Shown here: positions 17,727 to 26,962 of the stretch, piece after piece
How positions within the stretch are numbered: position 1 is the stretch's first letter
Layout of the letters: each line of letters begins with the position of its first letter
NCBI GenBank assembly: GCA_024278175.1
Contig: JAJRTS010000102.1
Location: 1 to 57,257, forward strand
Direction: 5' to 3'
Length of the DNA stretch: 57,257 nucleotides
Origin: Gemmatimonadales bacterium
GTDB lineage: Bacteria; Gemmatimonadota; Glassbacteria; GWA2-58-10
The notes under the pieces: model-generated
Databases searched by the model: none
Seen by the model: the letters and a program-made list of their open reading frames with translations, nothing else
What the model was told of the DNA's origin: nothing
Translations under genes and position numbers: made by a program

Positions 17727-18034
17727 TTTAAACTCTGATTTTATAGTAAAATATCCGATTAATCAGGCGGTATGCAAACACCAAAGATATTTATAGATAG
17801 AAACTGCGAGCAAAAAATACAATCTCGGAGAACCAATACCAATTTAGGTTAATTTCTACAGCTATTGTGTAATATCTACGGGTATCATGTGAGGTTTGTC
17901 AAGCATCGGCAAAGATCATTTTATTAATTTTGTGTCGAAGAGAGTTCATCCCCCTCTTAACCCACTCCATCTTCCCGGCAAAATTTCTTGCCGTTCCCGG
18001 CGGGGTGAGGCCACAGCGGCTTTGCAATTTTCCC
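17727..18034. other. Gene-free AT-rich spacer
   Basis: About 300 bases upstream of the AlbA_2 gene and downstream of the Asp-rich lipoprotein gene. The half nearest 17727 is AT-rich and contains TATAAA on the minus strand about 15 bases from the start codon, a possible -10 box without a clear -35. The composition returns to GC-rich at about 17990, which I take as the island border. No other feature is visible. Confidence 0.4.
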
Positions 18035-20464
18035 CTAGTCCACCCGCAGGCTCAGCGGCAGGTCCGCCAGCCAGTCATAATAGAGCACCCGGTCCTCGAT
18101 CAGGCGGCCGTCCAGGTAAATCCTGAACCCCAGCCGGTAAGCTTTCCCGGGGGGGATATACACCCGGTCGCCCTGCTCGCGCACGCCGAGGAAGCTATCG
18201 AGCGACAGCGGAATCCCACGGTCGGCCCGGCCACCCGCCGCCCGCAGAACTTCCTCGCCAAAGGGCACCAATACGGCCTCGGCTTCCAGGATATACTCCC
18301 CGGTGGAGACCCGGTAAGATTTTCTCCCCAGCGACCAGCGCGGAATCTCGGTCTCGTCGGTCAGGTACGGCTCGAATTCGAGACCAGACTCCCGGGCGGC
18401 GATTGACTGGAAACCGACTTCCAGCTTCAGCAACTCACCGGTGGAGAGTTTCGCCTCCCGGCCCAGCAGGGTCAGGGTTTTAGCCTCGCGTCCGGCGCTG
18501 CCTTTCCACGCCCGGTAGTGGCCTGCGTACATCACCGGCGAGTTGAGCGGCTCCACCGCCACGGGCGCTACATCTTTGCGACCGACAATCCTGCCCACGT
18601 TGTTCACCAGCAGCGCGGTAACCCGGGTGGGTCCCGGCAGGATGAACTGCGCCCTGGGGACCGTTTCGCTGAACTGCCACCCGCTGCGCCCATCGCTCAG
18701 CCGACGGCGGAACAGGATGTTATTATCGACATGCTCCCCGGCGCGAAACCACAACTGGTAGCCCTCCAGCGCCCGGGACGAGGAAAGCCTCACCCGCGCC
18801 TGGAGATCGTAGGCCCCCTGCCGCCATTGAACGTCCACCTCGAACTCCACGGGCAGGGTGTCCTCGGCGCCGGGATAATAGAGGGAGTCCAGGGCCGCGC
18901 CCAAGCGCCAGGCCCCGGTGAAATCGGTCAATTCCGCCTGGTCCTCATCGGGCCTGAATACCGTGTCCTCGGCAACGCCGTCCAGGTTACGGTCGTAGGC
19001 AAAGGTATCGAAAAAACCGTCGTTGTCGCTATCGCTGTAGGTGATAATCTCCGCCACGTAGCCGGCGATATTCTCCGGCGTGGGCCGCAGGCTGAACCGG
19101 TCGCGGCGGCATTGCGGGTCGCGGTAGAAGATCCCGTCCTCGGCCTCGTAGAGGTGGTAGAGGCTGTCGATGGGCGAGCGGTAGATTTTGAACCCGGAGT
19201 CGGCGTCCCGGTCGAAATCGCGCCGTGAGCCGATAAAGGCCGCGCGCGGGCCGAAGTCCTGGTAGAAGCTCCAGATGCCTTCGAGGCGGTTGCAGCCGAC
19301 GTCTTTCGTGCGGCCCGCGTCCTGCTGGTCCTCGATCCAGGTGAGCGAGATCTCCCGCCACGGGGCATGGAGCGTGTAGTAGACCGCGGAGGAGGCCGGG
19401 ACGTAATCGCTGCCGAAATCGAACGCCGTGCCCGGTTCGCGAAACAGCTTCGGCAATCCGGCGCCCACCGCGAAATCCCACAGGCGGAGCTGATTGCCGG
19501 CCCCCCAGTCGCTGTGCAGGACGCCGAGCGTATGGAAAGCCACGTCGAAGTCGACATGGGCCTCAACAGGCCCCAGCGGGTCGTCCAGCTTGAACCTTCG
19601 CGGCGAGTCGCCGTCCCAGTCGAAACTCCAGCGCATCATTCCCGGCCCGTAATCGCGCATGTGCATGTCGGTGAACCCGTCACCGTCGAGGTCGTACCAG
19701 CGATGAGCCTCGCCGGTGGTATGGCGGCCCTCCACGCCGTCTCCCGCAGGCGCTCTGGGGCGTCTGATCCGCATTGCGTTCGTGCCCGCGCCGTCCACAT
19801 CCATCGAGTTCCACACCGACAGGAAAGGGTATACGTGTGCGGGAAAGCGGTTGTCGTCATCGTCATCGGCATAGAACCAGGCGCCGAAATTGTGGAACAT
19901 CCCCATCCACGTTTCCCGCATACAGCGGTTGGAGACTATATACTGCCAGTCGTCTTCCTCGTTGAGCATCTGGGTGGGATAGTCGACACGAATGTCGCCG
20001 TCGCCGTCGCCATCGCTGTCCTGGTACCTGATCCGCTGGACGGGGAACCCCTTGCCGGCCAGGTCCAGTTCATGCAGGTCGGAGTCCCGGTCGTTGCAGA
20101 TCCCGTCGTCGTCCAGGTCGAGCATCCGCCACAGCCAGCCTTCGGTGGTATCGACCACGCCGTCCAGGTTGCGGTCGATGAAAATCCTCATTTCATCGGG
20201 TTCGCCGTCCAGGTCGAACTCCGTCTCGGTCCACAAGGCCGCCCTGGGAGAGTCCTGCGCCGTAAACAGGTGCAGGTCACCGATCAGGTCCGGCGAACCG
20301 TTGGCGTTGAGGTCTCGTACCTCCACCGAATCGGGCACGCCATCGAGGTCAATATCCGCGACATAACGCCACGAAGGCCTCGGGCTTTCGCCACAGGAGA
20401 GGACAAGCATGATCGCGAGGGGAAAAAGAAAGGCTGCGGGACTCGTTGCCGGTTTCAGGAACAT
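18035..20464 (-). CDS. Large Asp-rich calcium-loop lipoprotein of unknown function
   Basis: An 809-residue protein with a lipoprotein signal: hydrophobic stretch then the lipobox LVLSC near residue 24. The first 200 residues are dense in D-x-D-x-D-G loops (DIDLDGVPD, DRNLDGVVD, DSDGDGDGD, DLDDDGIC), and more recur later (DYDLDGDGFTD, DSDNDGFFD, DRNLDGVAED). These resemble thrombospondin-3/EF-hand-like calcium sites of surface proteins. The C-terminal third looks beta-rich with no domain I can name. I see no catalytic motif. AAGGA lies seven bases before the ATG. Probably outer-membrane anchored. Confidence 0.75.
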   Translation of the reverse strand: MFLKPATSPAAFLFPLAIMLVLSCGESPRPSWRYVADIDLDGVPDSVEVRDLNANGSPDLIGDLHLFTAQDSPRAALWTETEFDLDGEPDEMRIFIDRNLDGVVDTTEGWLWRMLDLDDDGICNDRDSDLHELDLAGKGFPVQRIRYQDSDGDGDGDIRVDYPTQMLNEEDDWQYIVSNRCMRETWMGMFHNFGAWFYADDDDDNRFPAHVYPFLSVWNSMDVDGAGTNAMRIRRPRAPAGDGVEGRHTTGEAHRWYDLDGDGFTDMHMRDYGPGMMRWSFDWDGDSPRRFKLDDPLGPVEAHVDFDVAFHTLGVLHSDWGAGNQLRLWDFAVGAGLPKLFREPGTAFDFGSDYVPASSAVYYTLHAPWREISLTWIEDQQDAGRTKDVGCNRLEGIWSFYQDFGPRAAFIGSRRDFDRDADSGFKIYRSPIDSLYHLYEAEDGIFYRDPQCRRDRFSLRPTPENIAGYVAEIITYSDSDNDGFFDTFAYDRNLDGVAEDTVFRPDEDQAELTDFTGAWRLGAALDSLYYPGAEDTLPVEFEVDVQWRQGAYDLQARVRLSSSRALEGYQLWFRAGEHVDNNILFRRRLSDGRSGWQFSETVPRAQFILPGPTRVTALLVNNVGRIVGRKDVAPVAVEPLNSPVMYAGHYRAWKGSAGREAKTLTLLGREAKLSTGELLKLEVGFQSIAARESGLEFEPYLTDETEIPRWSLGRKSYRVSTGEYILEAEAVLVPFGEEVLRAAGGRADRGIPLSLDSFLGVREQGDRVYIPPGKAYRLGFRIYLDGRLIEDRVLYYDWLADLPLSLRVD

Positions 20465-20516
20465 GGGGTAATCCTTGCTGTGGATTGTACCTGTGCGCCA
20501 TAGAAATCCGCTGGAT

Positions 20517-21446
20517 TTATTTGCTTAACGTCTTTTTAAACCACTCAATCTCTTTGGCGAAAATTTCTTCCCGGCTGGGGATTATTGTCGCGCCTTCGGG
20601 GGTGGGCCGGTAGCCGTGGTCCGCGTTGGCCACCCGGATAAACTCGCTTTCCACGCCTGCTGCCCGCAGCGCCTCGTAGAGATATTCCGACTGCTCGATA
20701 ATCACTATTCCGTCGTTCTCGCCGTGGATAATCAGCATCGGCGGGTCAGCGGAGTCAATGTAAGTGATCGGGTTGGCCATGCGCGCCAGGTCGGGAACCT
20801 CGGTCACGGTCCGGCCCAGCCACAGCGATTCCGGCGAGTCGGGGGTGAGGTGCCGCATCCGGCCCGGCGCGTCCTCCATCCGCAGGAAATCGACAGCGCC
20901 GTAGTGGTCCACCACCGCCTGCACGCGGCTGGATTGTTCCAGATATCCCTCGTGGCCCTCAAGGTACGGGTCGTCGCCGGAAGTCCCCAGCAACGCCGCC
21001 AGGTGTCCGCCCGCCGACCCGCCCACCACGCCGATCCGCTCCGGGTCGATCCCGTACTTGGCGGCGTGGGCGCGCACCCAGCGGATCGCCCGCTTGCAGT
21101 CGAACACCCCGGCCGGGAAGAGGGCCACGCCGGAGAGCCGGTAGTTGATACTCACGCCCACCAACCCCTGCCGCGCAAACTCCAGCGCCCGGCCGGCGCT
21201 CTTGCGTCCGTTGCGCCACGCACCGCCGTGGATATGCACTATGGCCGGAACGAGCGAGTCCGAGTCATTGCTGTAGGCGATATCCAGTGTCAGCTCGTAG
21301 CCGTCGGCATTGGCGAACACAATGTCGCGCTCGAGGGTGATCCCGTCCGTTTCCTCGAACGTGGCGGCGTTTGCGGCGACTACGCACAGCAGCAGCGCCG
21401 CGCTGAACGCAAGCGTGATGGCGCGGAATTTATGGGCGACAGACAT
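20517..21446 (-). CDS. Secreted alpha/beta hydrolase (acetyl-esterase-like)
   Basis: A 309-residue protein with a signal peptide (about residues 1-28). The oxyanion-hole motif [12 protein letters not shown] and the nucleophile elbow [14 protein letters not shown] mark the hormone-sensitive-lipase/acetyl-esterase branch of alpha/beta hydrolases. The acid and His are plausibly in [10 protein letters not shown] and NADHGYRP. It is likely a periplasmic carboxylesterase. It follows the Asp-rich lipoprotein gene's upstream end by 52 bases on the same strand, but a functional link is only a guess. Confidence 0.85.
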   Translation of the reverse strand: MSVAHKFRAITLAFSAALLLCVVAANAATFEETDGITLERDIVFANADGYELTLDIAYSNDSDSLVPAIVHIHGGAWRNGRKSAGRALEFARQGLVGVSINYRLSGVALFPAGVFDCKRAIRWVRAHAAKYGIDPERIGVVGGSAGGHLAALLGTSGDDPYLEGHEGYLEQSSRVQAVVDHYGAVDFLRMEDAPGRMRHLTPDSPESLWLGRTVTEVPDLARMANPITYIDSADPPMLIIHGENDGIVIIEQSEYLYEALRAAGVESEFIRVANADHGYRPTPEGATIIPSREEIFAKEIEWFKKTLSK

Positions 21447-21486
21447 CGGGTTGCTCTTTCTGAAAAGAGAGTTGGTAAGGTAAGAA

Positions 21487-21543
21487 CAACCCCCGCCCGC
21501 CAGGCGGGCGCCCCCTCTTAGGAAAGAAGGAGACAGGGGGTGT
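21487..21543. repeat. CCCGCCCGC-type intergenic repeat
   Basis: AACAACCCCCGCCCGCC followed by AGGCGGGCGCCCCCTCTTA and a complementary GGGGGTGTT tail. It is similar in order and wording to the block at 11944-11985, so it is a dispersed repeat with two internal hairpins. It occupies the spacer between manA and the hydrolase gene. Confidence 0.5.
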
Positions 21544-21558
21544 TAACAGAGTCATCGG

Positions 21559-22626
21559 CTAGCGGAAGATCAGTTTTTCGATCTCGTCAATCTTCTCGCC
21601 GCGCTGGAGCAGTGGCTCGATAAATCGCCTGTGGGTCGGGTCGAGATAGGCCTTGATCACTTTGCAGCCCCGCTGCGGGTTCAGCGTGGCGGTGGAGGGC
21701 CGGGCGGGCACAAGCACCGTGTCCCCCTTGATCGCCTCCAGTTGCTCGCCGTGTTCGCCGATAACACCCATCGCGCCCTCCACCACGGTCAGCACCACGA
21801 AAGAGCGCCCGCCGGTATCGACCCGGTAAGTGCTTTCCAGTTCTATAATTTTCACGCTGAAATACCGGCAACTTACCATGTGGGAGATACGGTTGCCGCC
21901 CTCGTGGTAGCTCAGCCCCACGATCTTGTCCGGGCTGCTGTGGCCGAAATCGATCACGTCCATGCCCTTGCTTATATGCAGCGGCCGCGGGACGCCGTCC
22001 GAGCCGACACGGCCCCAGTCGTTGAGGCGATAGGTCATGTCAGAGTTCTGCTCCACCTCAAGGATGACTGTATTCTCGCAGATGGCGTGGACAACGCCGG
22101 TGGGCAGGAACAGGAAATCGCCGCTATAAACCGGAAAACGGCGGACCATCGCGTCCAGGCCCTGGCTGGTTTCCAGCGCCCGGCGGAATTTTTCCGGTTC
22201 CACTCCGGGCTGAAGGCCCCTGATCAGCTGCGCGCCGGGGTCGGCGTGGACCACGTACCAGCACTCGGTTTTGCCGTTGTCGCCGTCGTTTTCCCGCGCG
22301 TAGGCGTCGGCGGGGTGGACTTGCAGGGAGAGCAACTGGCGCGCGTCGATAAACTTGGTCAGCAACGGGAAAGTCTCACCGGGGGCGGGTGCGCGGCCGG
22401 CCAGTTCCACGGGCCGCTCATCGTAGATCTGCTTGAGGCTCACGCCCCGCAGGGGGCCGTTGAGCGGGTGCGTGATATCGTCGCGATACATCGAGAGTTC
22501 CCAGCTCTCGCCGATCAGCCCGGCGGGCATGTCCTTGTTCAACAGCTTTTTCATCACTCTGCCGCCCCAGATTTTGTCCTTGTAGATCGGGGCCAGCTTC
22601 ATCGGGTAGAGGTTGTTGTCGCTCAT
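21559..22626 (-). CDS. manA: Mannose-6-phosphate isomerase, class I
   Basis: A 355-residue zinc-dependent cupin-type isomerase linking mannose-6-phosphate and fructose-6-phosphate, the entry to GDP-mannose and related sugars. Family marks are KDKIWGG at the start, zinc ligands in LLSLQVHPADAYA, ECWYVVHA and LPTGVVHAICENTVILEVEQNSD (Gln/His/Glu pattern), and DWGR. The N-terminus is well defined (MSDNNLYPMKLAPIYK). Together with pgi it supplies hexose phosphates for envelope glycans. The length is normal. Confidence 0.92.
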   Translation of the reverse strand: MSDNNLYPMKLAPIYKDKIWGGRVMKKLLNKDMPAGLIGESWELSMYRDDITHPLNGPLRGVSLKQIYDERPVELAGRAPAPGETFPLLTKFIDARQLLSLQVHPADAYARENDGDNGKTECWYVVHADPGAQLIRGLQPGVEPEKFRRALETSQGLDAMVRRFPVYSGDFLFLPTGVVHAICENTVILEVEQNSDMTYRLNDWGRVGSDGVPRPLHISKGMDVIDFGHSSPDKIVGLSYHEGGNRISHMVSCRYFSVKIIELESTYRVDTGGRSFVVLTVVEGAMGVIGEHGEQLEAIKGDTVLVPARPSTATLNPQRGCKVIKAYLDPTHRRFIEPLLQRGEKIDEIEKLIFR

Positions 22627-22718
22627 TTAACTCTTTCCGCATCAAGGATTTGATTATCTGTCGCGGGCAGGCTGAAGGGCAACCCGATTGTTTTAATGCT
22701 GGACTCGGGAGCACACCA

Positions 22719-22732
22719 GGTTCGCCCCTACG
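22719..22732. repeat. GGTTCGCCCCTACG interspersed repeat
   Basis: A short word repeated, sometimes in reverse, at 11695-11709, 45317-45329 and 57008-57022. All copies lie in or at the edge of spacers. The reverse form reads CGTAGGGGCGAACC. Short GTAGGGGC-type repeats are common in spacers of many uncultured-bacterium genomes; their role is unknown. Confidence 0.55.
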
Positions 22733-22765
22733 CAACAAATTCAGGATGAGCCGGGAAGTTTCTGG

Positions 22766-23380
22766 TTACGGCTCATCTTCGCTCACCAGCGCCAACACGT
22801 TCGCCAGCAGTTCATCCACCCCCTGGCCTGTCAGCGATGAGGTGGGCAGGACCTGCTCTCGCGGGATCGCCCCGCCAAAGGAGCGGACCAGCTTGTCAAC
22901 CGCCTGGTTCTGCTTGCCACGCTTCAGCTTATCCGCTTTTGTCAGCGCGATCATCAGCGGCAGGCCCTTTTGGGCCAGTGAGAGCAGCATCGCCCTGTCC
23001 GTGCCGGTCAGGTCGCGACGGATATCGAGCAGGCAGACCATCCCGCGCAGGGCCCGGTTGCCATCGATGAACCGCGCCACCATCAGCTCCCAGCGTTTTT
23101 TGACCTCGACAGGCAGCTTGGTGAACCCATAGCCCGGCAGGTCGACCAGATAAAATTGGCCGTTGATTTTGAACAGGTGGATTTTGCGGGTCTTGCCGGG
23201 AGTGGAACTGATGGGGGCCAGCTTGCGGCGGCCCAGCATCCGGTTGATCAGGCTGGATTTGCCCACGTTGCTGCGGCCGGTGAACGCCACCTGGGGCAGG
23301 TCGCCGGGAGGGAGAGTGTCCCTGGGGCCGAAAGCGCCCGCCGGCTCGATGGCGTTGATTCCTGTCGCTTCGCCTGTCAT
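22766..23380 (-). CDS. engB: Ribosome-biogenesis GTPase EngB/YsxC
   Basis: A 204-residue TRAFAC GTPase needed for 50S subunit assembly. G1 is GRSNVGKSSLIN near residue 36, G2 lies in SSTPGKT, G3 is DLPGYGF, G4 is TKADK and G5 lies in LPTSSLTG. Size and motif order are typical. It follows lon in the same direction with a 56-base gap, so the two may share a transcript. Confidence 0.95.
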   Translation of the reverse strand: MTGEATGINAIEPAGAFGPRDTLPPGDLPQVAFTGRSNVGKSSLINRMLGRRKLAPISSTPGKTRKIHLFKINGQFYLVDLPGYGFTKLPVEVKKRWELMVARFIDGNRALRGMVCLLDIRRDLTGTDRAMLLSLAQKGLPLMIALTKADKLKRGKQNQAVDKLVRSFGGAIPREQVLPTSSLTGQGVDELLANVLALVSEDEP

Positions 23381-23436
23381 AGTTTATCCCATCGAACCGG
23401 CGGCCAGTTAAGAAGAATGCCCGCGGCGGGCCGGTT

Positions 23437-25881
23437 TCAGTGCCTGATTCCGCCGGGCCGCGCGCTTGTGGAGTCACGGGTGGCCGCGGAAAAATTCTTG
23501 CCGGGCGCTGGTGCGGGCAGCGAGGAGGTCAGGGCGATCTCCAGCACCTCGTCGACAGTATCGACAAAAGTGATATCCACCTTGCTCCTGACTTCTTTCG
23601 GCAGCTCTTCCAGGTCCTTGCGGTTACGCGCGGGCCAGAGCACCTTGCGCACGCCGGCCCTGAGCGCCGCCACCGTTTTTTCGTTGAGTCCGCCCACCGG
23701 CAGTACGCGGCCACGCAGGGTAATCTCGCCGGTCATCGCCACGTTACGGCGCACGGGAATCCCGGTCAGCGCGCTGATCACCGCCGTGGCGATCGCCACT
23801 CCGGCCGAGGGACCGTCCTTGGGTGTGGCGCCCTCGGGGACATGGATATGGAAGTCGAAGTTCTTATAGAAATCCTCTGCCAGCCCCAGCTGCTCATAAC
23901 GGCTGCGCACGAACGTCATCGCCGCCTCGGCCGATTCTTTCATCACATCGCCCAGCTTGCCGGTAAGCAGCAGGCGGCCCTTGCCCTTGACCGGGGCCAC
24001 TTCCACGTGCAGGATGCTGCCGCCGGCACCGGTCCAGGCCATGCCGTTGGCCAGGCCCACTCTCGACTTTTCTTCCAGCTCGGTATCGAGATAGCGCGGA
24101 GCGCCGAGGAAACTTTTCAGCGAACGGGGGGTCACTTTAACCGGCAGTTTGGGTTTGCTGCGGCTGGCCAGCTTGCGCGCCACCTTGCGGCAGACCGCGC
24201 CGATCTCACGTTCCAGATTACGCACTCCCGCCTCGCGGGTGTAGTTGTCGATAATGCTGGAAAGCGCCTTGTCATCGAACACGGCCTTCTTGCCGTCGAT
24301 CCCGTGCTGCTCGAGCTGCTTGGGCAGCAGGAACCGGCGGGCGATCTCGATTTTATCGTTATGCAGGTAACCGGGCAGACGGATGATTTCCATCCTGTCG
24401 TGCAGCGGCTCCGGGATATTCTGCTCGTAGTTGGCCGTGGTGATGAACAGCACTTTGCTCAGATCGTAGTCCACTTCCAGGTAATGGTCCACGAACTGGC
24501 TGTTCTGCTCAGGGTCGAGCACCTCGAGCAGGGCGCTGGACGGGTCTCCGCGGAAGTCGTTGGAGAGTTTGTCGATCTCGTCGATCAGCAGCACGGGGTT
24601 GATTACCGCCGCCCGCTTCATCGCCTGGATCAGCTTGCCGGGCATCGCGCCGATATAGGTCCGGCGATGGCCGCGGATTTCGGCCTCATCGCGCACGCCG
24701 CCCACCGAGAGCCGCACCAGTTTGCGCCCCAACGCCCGGGCCACGCTCTTGCCCAACGAGGTCTTGCCCACGCCGGGAGGCCCGACAAAACAGAGGATCG
24801 GGCCCTTGAGCTGGCCCACCAGTTTGCTGACCGCGATAAACTCGGTAATCCGCTCCTTGGGTTTTTCCAGCCCGTAATGGTCCTCGTCCAGGGTCTCGGC
24901 CACTTTTTCGACGCTGAGCTTGTCGCCGGTCGCTTCTTTCCAGGGCAGGCTGAGCACCCAGTCCAGGTAGTTGCGCACCACCGTGGCCTCGGGACTCATC
25001 ATGCTCATCCTGGAGAGCTTTACAATTTCCTTGTCACACTTCTTGCGGACTTCATCGGGGAGTCCCTTTTTCAGCACCTGCTCTCGTAACTCTTCGATCT
25101 CGTCGTATTCCTCGCCCTCATGGCCCAGCTCGCGATGGATCGCCTTGAGCTGCTCCTGGAGGTAGAACTCGCGCTGGTTCTTGTAGATCTGGCGCTTGAC
25201 GTCATCGTCGATTTTGCGCTCCAGGCGCAGGATCTCCATCTCGGCGTTGAGGTACTGGCAGAGCAGCTCGAAATGGCGCACCAGCGAGTCGGCGGCCAGC
25301 AGGCGTTGCTTTTCGGCCATGTTGACCAGCAGGTGGCCGGCCACGATATAAGCCAGGCGCTGGTTGGAGTCCACGTTCTGGATCGAGACCATCAGCTCGT
25401 CCGGCAGACGGGGGTTGAGCTTTACGTATTCCTCGAACAGGCTCAGCGTTTTGCGGCTGAGGGCCTCGAGCTGCTTGGTCTCCGGCGCGTGGAACGGGTG
25501 AATCTCGAAGCGCGTGCGGAGGAAGTCCTTGCCGGGGATGTAGCGCTTGATATTGACCGTTTCCAGACCCTCCGTGAGGATCTTGAGCGTCCCGTCGGGA
25601 AGGCGCACGGTCTGCAGAATCCTTGCCACCACCCCGACCCGGTGGAGGTCGCCTCCGGCCGGGTCCTCCTGGTCGCCGTCCTTCTGGGCTACCAGCACGA
25701 TCAGGCGGTCGCCCAGCATGGCGGCCTCGATTCCGGCCACGGAACTGGGACGGCCCACCATCAGCGGGGTGACCATGTAGGGGAAGACCACCACATCGCG
25801 CAGCGGCAGCACCGGCAGCACGTCGAGCGTGTGGAAAACTTCATCGTCCTTGACGAACGTAAGCTTATGCTTATCAACCAT
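23437..25881 (-). CDS. lon: ATP-dependent protease Lon (LonA type)
   Basis: About 814 residues from this start. An N-terminal substrate-recognition domain opens with LPVLPLRDVVVFP; a coiled-coil helical part is followed by the AAA+ module with Walker A GPPGVGKTSLGKS, Walker B LLIDEIDKL and sensor residues; the C-terminal protease domain has catalytic Ser in PKDGPSAGVAI and Lys about 43 residues later in LNEKTVAA. I prefer the ATG at 25881 (MVDKHKLTF) with GAGGGG upstream over one at 25983, which would add 34 atypical residues. It degrades misfolded and regulatory proteins in the cytosol. Confidence 0.95.
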   Translation of the reverse strand: MVDKHKLTFVKDDEVFHTLDVLPVLPLRDVVVFPYMVTPLMVGRPSSVAGIEAAMLGDRLIVLVAQKDGDQEDPAGGDLHRVGVVARILQTVRLPDGTLKILTEGLETVNIKRYIPGKDFLRTRFEIHPFHAPETKQLEALSRKTLSLFEEYVKLNPRLPDELMVSIQNVDSNQRLAYIVAGHLLVNMAEKQRLLAADSLVRHFELLCQYLNAEMEILRLERKIDDDVKRQIYKNQREFYLQEQLKAIHRELGHEGEEYDEIEELREQVLKKGLPDEVRKKCDKEIVKLSRMSMMSPEATVVRNYLDWVLSLPWKEATGDKLSVEKVAETLDEDHYGLEKPKERITEFIAVSKLVGQLKGPILCFVGPPGVGKTSLGKSVARALGRKLVRLSVGGVRDEAEIRGHRRTYIGAMPGKLIQAMKRAAVINPVLLIDEIDKLSNDFRGDPSSALLEVLDPEQNSQFVDHYLEVDYDLSKVLFITTANYEQNIPEPLHDRMEIIRLPGYLHNDKIEIARRFLLPKQLEQHGIDGKKAVFDDKALSSIIDNYTREAGVRNLEREIGAVCRKVARKLASRSKPKLPVKVTPRSLKSFLGAPRYLDTELEEKSRVGLANGMAWTGAGGSILHVEVAPVKGKGRLLLTGKLGDVMKESAEAAMTFVRSRYEQLGLAEDFYKNFDFHIHVPEGATPKDGPSAGVAIATAVISALTGIPVRRNVAMTGEITLRGRVLPVGGLNEKTVAALRAGVRKVLWPARNRKDLEELPKEVRSKVDITFVDTVDEVLEIALTSSLPAPAPGKNFSAATRDSTSARPGGIRH

Positions 25882-26023
25882 GGGTAACAATCCCCTCTGA
25901 TTTTTTCTCAAGTGAAAGGCCGCAGCTAGTGCGGCCCGTGTTGCTGCGGATAATATAACACCTTTTCCCCACATCCGCCCCACAAGTTAAATACACTCCA
26001 TTGTCAAAACAGGTCCGCCGGGG

Positions 26024-26932
26024 CTAGTTAAGCGATCTTTCCTCTTTTGGTATCGTGCGGATCAGCAGGAACGGGTTGTCCCTGACCTGGTCCGACATGA
26101 TTTTGAGGTTCTCGCTGGTGCGCTCCATGTCGTGGATAATTGCGTTCAGGCTGGAGGAATTATTCTCGATCAGCTTTTCCACGCCCGCAACCGTGGTGTC
26201 GATTCCGGCCAGGGTGGCAGTGGCCTGTTGGATGGAGGCGCGGGCATCCTGCATTACCCTGGTCACCATCGAGTCGCTGCCGGCCAGCAACCGATTGACA
26301 TTTCCCAACAGCGTATCGATCGAAAGAACGGCCTGGCGGGCGTCGCCGAGCAGCAGTTCCATATCTCCCGAGGCGCTGTGCACCACCTTGTTGACCCCGG
26401 AGATTATCGAGTCGATCCGGGCGATATTGGCCGGGTTGAGCAGCAGGTTGACCCGGTGCAGGATTATCTGCAGGGTGTCGCCCACGATGGTCATCCGGTC
26501 CATCATGTCGTCCGTCGTGGCCATGGATTTGCTCTTGATCGTATCACCCGGCTTAAGCAGCGGCGCCGGCAGGTGACTGGGGTCCAGTTCCAGGTGGTGT
26601 TCGCTGGTGATCGAGACGTAACTGAGGTAAGCCACGGTGTTACTCTTGATATTCAGTCCCTTGCGGACCGCGATAGTCAACTCGATACCGGCGTTGTCGT
26701 CCTGCAGGATATCGACCTGGGAGATTTTACCGACCACCATCCCACCCATCCGCACCAGCGAACCGACTTCCAGGCCGCCGATATAGTCGAGCTGTACATG
26801 GTAGTAATCCATCTTCTTCCATAATTTGGCGCCGGAAACCGCCACGATGAAAGCCGAGAAAATGATCAGGGAGATGAAGATCCAGATACCGGCTTTGATC
26901 TCGGAATATTTATAGCGTGAAGATCTGCTCAT
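26024..26932 (-). CDS. mlaD: MlaD-like MCE-domain lipid-transport protein
   Basis: A 302-residue protein with one N-terminal membrane helix (about residues 14-36) and a single MCE domain (VQLDYIGGLEVGSLVRMGGMVVGKI). A long helical C-terminal part follows, rich in ISGVNKVV and DTLLGNVNRLL style repeats, suited to a coiled-coil or needle structure. MCE proteins form hexameric rings that carry phospholipids between the inner and outer membranes. With mlaF and mlaE it forms an ABC transport set, in the order mlaE-mlaF-mlaD. Confidence 0.88.
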   Translation of the reverse strand: MSRSSRYKYSEIKAGIWIFISLIIFSAFIVAVSGAKLWKKMDYYHVQLDYIGGLEVGSLVRMGGMVVGKISQVDILQDDNAGIELTIAVRKGLNIKSNTVAYLSYVSITSEHHLELDPSHLPAPLLKPGDTIKSKSMATTDDMMDRMTIVGDTLQIILHRVNLLLNPANIARIDSIISGVNKVVHSASGDMELLLGDARQAVLSIDTLLGNVNRLLAGSDSMVTRVMQDARASIQQATATLAGIDTTVAGVEKLIENNSSSLNAIIHDMERTSENLKIMSDQVRDNPFLLIRTIPKEERSLN

Positions 26933-26962
26933 TTTGCTTTTCCACTTTTTTGGTTCATTGCC

